From positions 29,905 through 93,904 of the forward strand of contig NZ_AHZC01000408.1 in NCBI RefSeq assembly GCF_000247475.1: a DNA stretch of 64,000 nucleotides, in the 5' to 3' direction. The notes beneath the pieces were generated by a model. It did not search any database, was not told where the DNA came from, and saw nothing but the letters and a program-made list of their open reading frames with translations. Made by a program: the position numbers and the translations under genes. This DNA comes from Rhizobium sp. PDO1-076. Lineage in GTDB: Bacteria > Pseudomonadota > Alphaproteobacteria > Rhizobiales > Rhizobiaceae. Of this stretch, positions 56,386-64,000 are shown one piece after another (the first letter of the stretch is position 1; each line of letters begins with the position of its first letter).

Positions 56386-58848
56386 ATGATCAAAACTCCC
56401 CACGCAGCTGACCTTCCCCTTCCCAAGCGCATCGCATCCGATCCGGATGCCCTTGCTGCCGAAATCATGGAGAAGCTGACCTATGCGATTGGCAAGGATG
56501 CCAAGGTCGCGACCCCCCATGACTGGCTGACGGCAACCATCCTCGTGGTGCGCGACCGCATCATCGACAAATGGATGGAATCGACCCGAACCACCTACCA
56601 CAACAATGGCAAGCGGGTTTACTACCTGTCCCTGGAATTCCTCATCGGCCGTCTGATGCGCGATGCCATGTCGAACCTCGGCCTGATGGAGGATATTCGC
56701 CAGGCCCTCACCTCGCTCAGCGTCGACCTCGACGTCATCGCCGGCCTCGAGCCGGACGCTGCCCTTGGCAATGGCGGTCTCGGCCGCCTCGCCGCCTGCT
56801 TCATGGAATCGATGGCGACCGTCAACATTCCTGCCTATGGCTACGGCATCCGCTATGTGCACGGCCTCTTCCGCCAGCAGATGGCCGAGGGCTGGCAGGT
56901 GGAACTGCCGGAAAGCTGGCTGGCACATGGCAACCCTTGGGAATTCGAGCGTCGCGAAAGCTCCTACGAAGTCGGCTACGGCGGCACGGTCGAGACGATC
57001 ACCAGCCCGGAAGACGAGTTGCGCTACGTCTGGAAACAGGGCGAGCGCGTGATTGCCACCGCCTACGATACCCCGGCCGTCGGCTGGCGCGGCGAACGCG
57101 TCAACACCTTGCGCCTGTGGTCTGCCCAGCCGATCGACCCGATCCTGCTTGATGCCTTCAACGCCGGCGACCATATCGGCGCGCTGCGCGAAAGCAACAA
57201 GGCCGAAAGCCTGACCCGCGTTCTGTACCCCGCCGACGCAACGCCGGCCGGCCAGGAACTGCGCCTCAGGCAGGAATATTTCTTCTGTTCGGCATCGCTG
57301 CAGGACATCGTCCGTCGTCACCTGCAGCAGGGCAATACGCTCGCCGCCCTGCCCGACAAGGTCGCCGTCCAGCTGAACGATACCCATCCCGCCGTCTCGG
57401 TTGTCGAACTGATGCGCCTGCTCGTCGACGTGCATGGCCTCGATTTCGACACGGCCTGGGACATCACCTCGAAAACCTTCTCCTACACCAACCACACCCT
57501 TCTGCCGGAAGCGCTGGAAAGCTGGCCGGTGCCGCTGTTCGAACGGCTTTTGCCGAGGCACATGCAGCTGGTCTATGAAATCAACGCCAAGATCCTGCTG
57601 GCGGCGCGCAAGAACCGCGGTTTCTCCGACAGTGAAATCAGCCGGATCTCGCTGATCGACGAAAGCGGCGATCGCCGGGTGCGCATGGGCAATCTGGCCT
57701 TTATCGGCGCGCATTCGATCAACGGCGTTTCCGCGCTGCATACCGAACTGATGAAGGAAACGGTCTTTGCCGACCTGCACAAGCTGTATCCGACCCGCAT
57801 CAACAACAAGACCAACGGGATCACGCCGCGCCGCTGGCTGATGCAGTGCAACCCGGATCTGACTTCGCTGATCAAAGAGGCCATCGGCCCCGAATTCCTC
57901 GACGACGCGAGCAAGCTGACGGCCCTCGATGCCTTCGCCGACGATGCGAGCTTCCAGCAGAAATTCGCCGCCGTGAAGCGTGCCAACAAGGAAAAGCTCG
58001 CAGCGCTTGTCGCGAGCCGCATGGGCATCCGGCTTGACCCGAATGCGATGTTCGATATCCAGATCAAGCGCATCCACGAGTACAAGCGCCAACTGCTCAA
58101 CATCATTGAAACCGTTGCCCTGTTCGACCAGATGCGCTCGCATCCGGAACGCGACTGGGTTCCGCGCGTCAAGATCTTCGCCGGCAAGGCGGCGCCAAGC
58201 TACCACAACGCCAAGCTGATCATCAAGCTCGCCAACGATGTCGCCCGCGTCATCAACAACGACCCCTCGGTCCGTGGCCTGCTCAAGGTCGTCTTCGTGC
58301 CGAACTACAACGTCTCGCTCGCCGAAGTCATGGTGCCGGCCGCCGACCTTTCCGAACAAATTTCGACCGCCGGCATGGAAGCATCGGGAACCGGGAACAT
58401 GAAGTTCGCGTTGAACGGAGCATTGACCATCGGAACCCTCGATGGTGCCAATGTCGAAATGCGGGATCATGTCGGAGAGGAAAACATCGTGATTTTCGGA
58501 ATGACCGCCGACGAAGTCGGCCGCGTCCGCGCCGATGGATACAATCCGCGTGCGGCGATCGATGCGTCCCGCGACCTTTCCCAGGCACTTGCGGCGATTT
58601 CCTCCGGCGTGTTTTCACCCGACGATCGCGAGCGTTATGCCGGGCTGATGCAGGGCATCTACCAGCATGACTGGTTCATGGTCGCCGCAGACTTCGACGC
58701 CTATACCCAGGCCCAGCGCAAGGTCGACGACATCTGGACCGACACACCTGGCTGGTACTCGAAAACAATCCGCAATACCGCGCGCATGGGCTGGTTCTCG
58801 TCGGACCGTACCATCCGCCAGTACAACGCGGACATCTGGAGAGCTTGA
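56386..58848 (+). CDS. glgP: Glycogen phosphorylase
   Basis: The 820-residue enzyme releases glucose-1-phosphate from glycogen. The N-terminal YYLSLEFLIGRLMRDAMSNLG, ALGNGGLGRLAACFMESMAT and the PLP lysine K673 in SGTGNMKFALNGALTIG are diagnostic. It is the first gene of the glg cluster and its stop overlaps the glgB start (TGATG). Placing the degrading enzyme upstream of the synthetic genes is the Agrobacterium arrangement. Confidence 0.96.
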   Translation: MIKTPHAADLPLPKRIASDPDALAAEIMEKLTYAIGKDAKVATPHDWLTATILVVRDRIIDKWMESTRTTYHNNGKRVYYLSLEFLIGRLMRDAMSNLGLMEDIRQALTSLSVDLDVIAGLEPDAALGNGGLGRLAACFMESMATVNIPAYGYGIRYVHGLFRQQMAEGWQVELPESWLAHGNPWEFERRESSYEVGYGGTVETITSPEDELRYVWKQGERVIATAYDTPAVGWRGERVNTLRLWSAQPIDPILLDAFNAGDHIGALRESNKAESLTRVLYPADATPAGQELRLRQEYFFCSASLQDIVRRHLQQGNTLAALPDKVAVQLNDTHPAVSVVELMRLLVDVHGLDFDTAWDITSKTFSYTNHTLLPEALESWPVPLFERLLPRHMQLVYEINAKILLAARKNRGFSDSEISRISLIDESGDRRVRMGNLAFIGAHSINGVSALHTELMKETVFADLHKLYPTRINNKTNGITPRRWLMQCNPDLTSLIKEAIGPEFLDDASKLTALDAFADDASFQQKFAAVKRANKEKLAALVASRMGIRLDPNAMFDIQIKRIHEYKRQLLNIIETVALFDQMRSHPERDWVPRVKIFAGKAAPSYHNAKLIIKLANDVARVINNDPSVRGLLKVVFVPNYNVSLAEVMVPAADLSEQISTAGMEASGTGNMKFALNGALTIGTLDGANVEMRDHVGEENIVIFGMTADEVGRVRADGYNPRAAIDASRDLSQALAAISSGVFSPDDRERYAGLMQGIYQHDWFMVAADFDAYTQAQRKVDDIWTDTPGWYSKTIRNTARMGWFSSDRTIRQYNADIWRA

Positions 58849-61061
58849 TGGCAAGATCGCCGAAGAAGATCGGTGAGACAGGTAAGCCGGAAACACCGCC
58901 GGCTGAGGACGTGCAGGCAATTATCCAAGGCACCCATAACGATCCTTTCGCGATCTTGGGAATGCACCAGATCGGCAGCGGATATGTCGCGCGCTGCTTC
59001 GTGCCGGGCGCCGAAACGGTAACCGCCACCACCTTGAACGGTGCCGTGATCGGTGAATTGTTATGCCTCGATCAGGCCGGCTTTTTCGCCGGCCCGGTCA
59101 AGGTCCAGGCCTTGCAGCCGGTGCGCTACCGCGCATCGCGCGGCGATGCCGAATGGACGGTCACCGACCCCTACAGCTTCGGCCCGATCCTCGGCCCTAT
59201 GGATGACTATTTCATCCGCGAAGGCTCGCATCTGCGCCTGTTCGACAAGATGGGCGCGCATCCGCTCAAGCATCAGGGTGTCGACGGCGTCCATTTTGCC
59301 GTCTGGGCGCCGAATGCCAGTCGCGTGTCGGTCGTCGGTGATTTCAACGAATGGGATGGCCGCCGCCATGTCATGCGGTTGCGCCGCGACACCGGCATCT
59401 GGGAAATCTTTGCCCCGGATGTGCGCACGGGTTCGGCCTATAAATTCGAGATCATCGGCAAGGATGGCGCTTTGCAGCCGTTGAAGGCCGATCCCTATGC
59501 CCGCCGTGCCGAACTGCGCCCGAAGAATGCCTCGGTAACAGCAGCCGAACTGGAGCAGGTCTGGGAAGACGAAGACCATCGCAAGCACTGGGCGTCGATC
59601 AACCAGCGACAGCAGCCGATTTCGATCTACGAGGTTCACGCCGCCTCCTGGCAGCGTCACCACGACGGCTCGCTGCTGACCTGGGACGAAATGGCCGAAC
59701 GCCTGATCCCTTACTGTGTCGACATGGGTTTCACCCATATCGAGTTCATGCCGATCTCCGAATATCCCTATGATCCGTCCTGGGGCTACCAGACGACCGG
59801 CCTCTTTGCCCCGACGGCGCGCTTCGGCGAACCGGAAGGATTTGCCCGTTTCGTCAACGGCTGCCACAAGGTCGGCCTCGGCGTATTACTTGACTGGGTG
59901 CCGGCGCATTTCCCCACCGATGCCCACGGCCTGCGCCATTTCGACGGCACGGCACTCTACGAGCATGAAGATCCGCGCCAGGGTTTTCACCCCGACTGGA
60001 ACACGGCGATCTACAATTTCGGTCGCATCGAGGTCCTGTCCTACCTGATCAACAATGCCCTCTACTGGGCCGAGAAATTCCACCTCGACGGCCTGCGCGT
60101 CGATGCGGTCGCCTCGATGCTTTATCTCGACTATTCGCGCAAAGAGGGCGAATGGGTGCCCAATGAATATGGCGGGCGCGAAAATCTCGAATCCGTGCGT
60201 TTCCTGCAGTCGATGAATAGCCATGTCTATGGCAGCCATCCCGGCATCATGACCATTGCCGAGGAGAGCACGTCCTGGCCGAAAGTGTCGCAGCCGGTTC
60301 ACGAGGGCGGGCTTGGCTTCGGCTTCAAGTGGAACATGGGCTTCATGCATGACACGCTGAGCTATTTTGCCCGTGATCCGATCCACCGCAAGCATCACCA
60401 TCAGGAACTGACCTTCGGTCTGCTCTATGCGTTTTCGGAAAACTTCGTCCTGCCGATTTCGCATGACGAGGTGGTGCATGGCAAAGGCTCGATGATCGCC
60501 AAGATGCCCGGCGACGACTGGCAGAAATTTGCCAATCTGCGTGCCTACTACGGCTTCATGTGGGGCCATCCCGGCAAGAAGCTGCTGTTCATGGGACAGG
60601 AATTTGCCCAGTGGAGCGAATGGAGCGAGAGCCAGTCCCTCGACTGGAACCTGCTGCAATACGCACCTCACGAAGGCATGCGCCGCCTGATCCGCGACCT
60701 CAACCTCACCTATCGCTCGAAGCCGGCGCTGCATGCACGCGACTGCGAGGGCGAGGGCTTCGAGTGGCTGATCAGCGAGGACCAGGACAATTCCGTCTTT
60801 GCCTGGCTACGCAAGGCACCGGGCGAAAAACCGATCGCCGTCATCTGCAATCTGACGCCGACCTTCCATTCGCACTATCGCATAAGCCTGCCTGCGGGTG
60901 GTCGCTGGCGTGAAATCATCAATACCGATGCCGAAATTTATGGCGGCAGCGGCAAGGGCAATGGTGGTCGGGTGGAGGCCCACACCTCTGGCGAGGGCTG
61001 GGCAAAGGCGGTGATGACACTACCGCCTCTGGCCGTGATCATGCTGGAATTGGAACAGTAA
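58848..61061 (+). CDS. glgB: 1,4-alpha-glucan branching enzyme
   Basis: The 737-residue GH13 enzyme adds alpha-1,6 branches to glycogen. An N1 extension and CBM48 (VHFAVWAPNASRVSVVGDFNEWDGRRHVM) precede the barrel. The barrel has YEVHAASWQRH, the nucleophile D419 in GLRVDAVASM, the acid Glu in TIAEEST and the SHDEVVHGKGS aspartate. ATG 58848 overlaps the glgP stop, with GGAGAG at 58838. It is followed by glgC after 12 bp. Confidence 0.96.
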   Translation: MARSPKKIGETGKPETPPAEDVQAIIQGTHNDPFAILGMHQIGSGYVARCFVPGAETVTATTLNGAVIGELLCLDQAGFFAGPVKVQALQPVRYRASRGDAEWTVTDPYSFGPILGPMDDYFIREGSHLRLFDKMGAHPLKHQGVDGVHFAVWAPNASRVSVVGDFNEWDGRRHVMRLRRDTGIWEIFAPDVRTGSAYKFEIIGKDGALQPLKADPYARRAELRPKNASVTAAELEQVWEDEDHRKHWASINQRQQPISIYEVHAASWQRHHDGSLLTWDEMAERLIPYCVDMGFTHIEFMPISEYPYDPSWGYQTTGLFAPTARFGEPEGFARFVNGCHKVGLGVLLDWVPAHFPTDAHGLRHFDGTALYEHEDPRQGFHPDWNTAIYNFGRIEVLSYLINNALYWAEKFHLDGLRVDAVASMLYLDYSRKEGEWVPNEYGGRENLESVRFLQSMNSHVYGSHPGIMTIAEESTSWPKVSQPVHEGGLGFGFKWNMGFMHDTLSYFARDPIHRKHHHQELTFGLLYAFSENFVLPISHDEVVHGKGSMIAKMPGDDWQKFANLRAYYGFMWGHPGKKLLFMGQEFAQWSEWSESQSLDWNLLQYAPHEGMRRLIRDLNLTYRSKPALHARDCEGEGFEWLISEDQDNSVFAWLRKAPGEKPIAVICNLTPTFHSHYRISLPAGGRWREIINTDAEIYGGSGKGNGGRVEAHTSGEGWAKAVMTLPPLAVIMLELEQ

Positions 61062-61073
61062 GGGGAGGAAAAT

Positions 61074-62333
61074 ATGACAGAAAAGCGGACCAAGAGCCTG
61101 TCGCGTGACGCCATGGCCTATGTTCTGGCCGGTGGCCGCGGCAGTCGTCTCAAGGAATTGACAGATCGCCGGGCAAAGCCCGCCGTCTATTTTGGCGGCA
61201 AGGCACGCATTATCGATTTTGCACTCTCCAACGCCCTGAATTCGGGCATTCGCCGCATCGGTGTCGCCACACAATACAAGGCCCATTCACTCATCCGCCA
61301 TCTGCAACTCGGCTGGAACTTCTTCCGCCCTGAACGTAACGAAAGCTTCGACGTATTGCCGGCTTCGCAGCGCGTGTCGGAAACGCAGTGGTATGAGGGT
61401 ACGGCCGACGCCGTATTCCAGAACATCGACATCATCGAGCCCTACGGTCCGGAATATATGGTCATCCTTGCCGGTGACCATATCTATAAAATGGACTACG
61501 AGCAGATGCTCCAGCAGCATGTCGACACTGGCGCCGATGTCACCATCGGCTGCCTGGAAGTGCCGCGCATGGAGGCTGTCGGCTTCGGCGTTATGCATGT
61601 CGATCCAACCGACCGCATCATCGACTTCGTCGAGAAGCCGGCCGACCCGCCAGGCATTCCCGGCAATGAAGACATGGCGCTCGCCTCGATGGGCATCTAT
61701 GTCTTCCACACCAAGTTCCTGATGGATCTGCTCCGCCGTGATGCCGCTGACCCGAATTCCAGCCGCGACTTCGGCAAGGATATCATTCCCTACGTCGTCC
61801 AGAGCGGCAAGGCGGTCGCCCATCGCTTCGCACGCTCCTGCGTCCGCTCCGATTTCGAGCGCACCCCCTACTGGCGCGACGTTGGCACGATAGACGCCTA
61901 CTGGCAGGCCAATATCGACCTGACCGACATCGTTCCGGAACTCGACCTCTACGACAAGTCCTGGCCGATCTGGACCTATTCCGAAAACACGCCGCCAGCG
62001 AAGTTCGTCCATGACGACGAAGGCCGCCGCGGCTCGGCGATCTCGTCGCTGGTCTCCGGCGACTGCATCATCTCCGGCTCGTCGCTCTACAAGAGCCTGC
62101 TGTTCACCGGCGTGCGGGCCAATTCCTATTCCCGTCTCGAAGGTGCCGTCGTGTTGCCCAAGGTCCAGGTGGGGCGTCATGCGCGGCTCACAAATGTCGT
62201 GATAGACCATGGCGTGGTCATTCCCGAAGGCCTGATCGTCGGCGAGGATCCGGAAATGGATGCCAAGCGCTTCCGCCGCAGTGAAAACGGGATTTGCCTG
62301 ATTACCCAGGCGATGATCGACAAATTGGGTTAG
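61074..62333 (+). CDS. glgC: Glucose-1-phosphate adenylyltransferase
   Basis: The 419-residue enzyme makes ADP-glucose, the regulated step of glycogen synthesis. Seen are [28 protein letters not shown], the [16 protein letters not shown] region, GDHIYKMDY and [13 protein letters not shown], and a left-handed beta-helix C-terminus with [24 protein letters not shown] precedes the start. In Agrobacterium it is activated by fructose-6-phosphate and pyruvate; that is family knowledge and not visible here. Confidence 0.96.
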   Translation: MTEKRTKSLSRDAMAYVLAGGRGSRLKELTDRRAKPAVYFGGKARIIDFALSNALNSGIRRIGVATQYKAHSLIRHLQLGWNFFRPERNESFDVLPASQRVSETQWYEGTADAVFQNIDIIEPYGPEYMVILAGDHIYKMDYEQMLQQHVDTGADVTIGCLEVPRMEAVGFGVMHVDPTDRIIDFVEKPADPPGIPGNEDMALASMGIYVFHTKFLMDLLRRDAADPNSSRDFGKDIIPYVVQSGKAVAHRFARSCVRSDFERTPYWRDVGTIDAYWQANIDLTDIVPELDLYDKSWPIWTYSENTPPAKFVHDDEGRRGSAISSLVSGDCIISGSSLYKSLLFTGVRANSYSRLEGAVVLPKVQVGRHARLTNVVIDHGVVIPEGLIVGEDPEMDAKRFRRSENGICLITQAMIDKLG

Positions 62334-62341
62334 CCAAATCC

Positions 62342-64000
<1,659 letters not shown>

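Noticed and set aside
56338..58470. A 710-codon minus-strand open frame opposite glgP
   Set aside because: It is a mirror of the phosphorylase reading frame and has no ribosome-binding site or recognisable motif.

Overview
The window looks like chromosomal DNA of a member of the Rhizobiaceae (Rhizobium/Agrobacterium-like Alphaproteobacteria). The support is high GC coding sequence, the rhizobial gene set (homospermidine synthase, CpdR, a KdsD-type isomerase, an Omp10-like lipoprotein, DUF1244/DUF2312/DUF459/DUF882 proteins), a ROSE-type leader on a small heat-shock gene, a RIME-like intergenic palindromic repeat and a glgP-glgB-glgC-glgA-pgm cluster. No insertion sequence, prophage, CRISPR array or rRNA operon was seen. 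There is one tRNA (Val, anticodon GAC). All assignments come from reading the sequence and recalling protein families; no database search was run.

Layout. 0.3-5.6 kb: N-formylglutamate amidohydrolase with DUF1244 and DUF2312 genes, then on the minus strand a DUF882/M15-like peptidase and an NtrC-like response regulator that has lost its GAFTGA loop. 5.8-13.6 kb: an M3 oligopeptidase followed by pabB, a pabC-like gene and a YciI protein, then a hicAB toxin-antitoxin pair with a perfect 20-bp palindromic operator, a DUF3445 protein, homospermidine synthase and an Omp10-like lipoprotein. 13.8-17.9 kb: a 5'-nucleotidase fused to LysM, ferrochelatase, and an ArsR/SRPBCC pair with two operators. 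18.3-22.6 kb: a free-standing periplasmic sensor protein next to a chemoreceptor without such a domain, then a stomatin/NfeD pair. 22.6-29 kb: envelope genes (arabinose-5-phosphate isomerase, outer-membrane beta-barrel, GalU, lytic transglycosylase, SGNH protein). 29-35.4 kb: gltD and gltB, separated by the RIME-like repeat.

36.9-39.7 kb holds what I consider the most interesting metabolic system: a four-gene bufferin-type operon. It encodes a secreted four-cysteine DUF2282 peptide, a DUF692/MNIO iron enzyme, a DUF2063 partner and a DoxX membrane protein. It is predicted to make a cysteine-modified, metal-buffering peptide. 39.7-48 kb: a small heat-shock gene behind a ROSE-like RNA thermometer and an RpoH-like promoter, a lipase-like hydrolase, a HisN-like phosphatase, a compact candidate sRNA exposing anti-Shine-Dalgarno sequences, a second formylglutamate amidohydrolase, cpdR, tRNA-Val, a tiny membrane protein, a cysteine-cluster protein with an FAH-family hydrolase, and a GDP-mannose pyrophosphorylase.

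48.2-54.8 kb is a second poorly understood system: transglutaminase-DUF2126, circularly permuted ATP-grasp plus alpha-E, and a second transglutaminase. This is the layout of predicted peptide-ligase clusters. It is followed by a TadG-like vWA protein and the glycogen operon, which runs off the right edge inside pgm.
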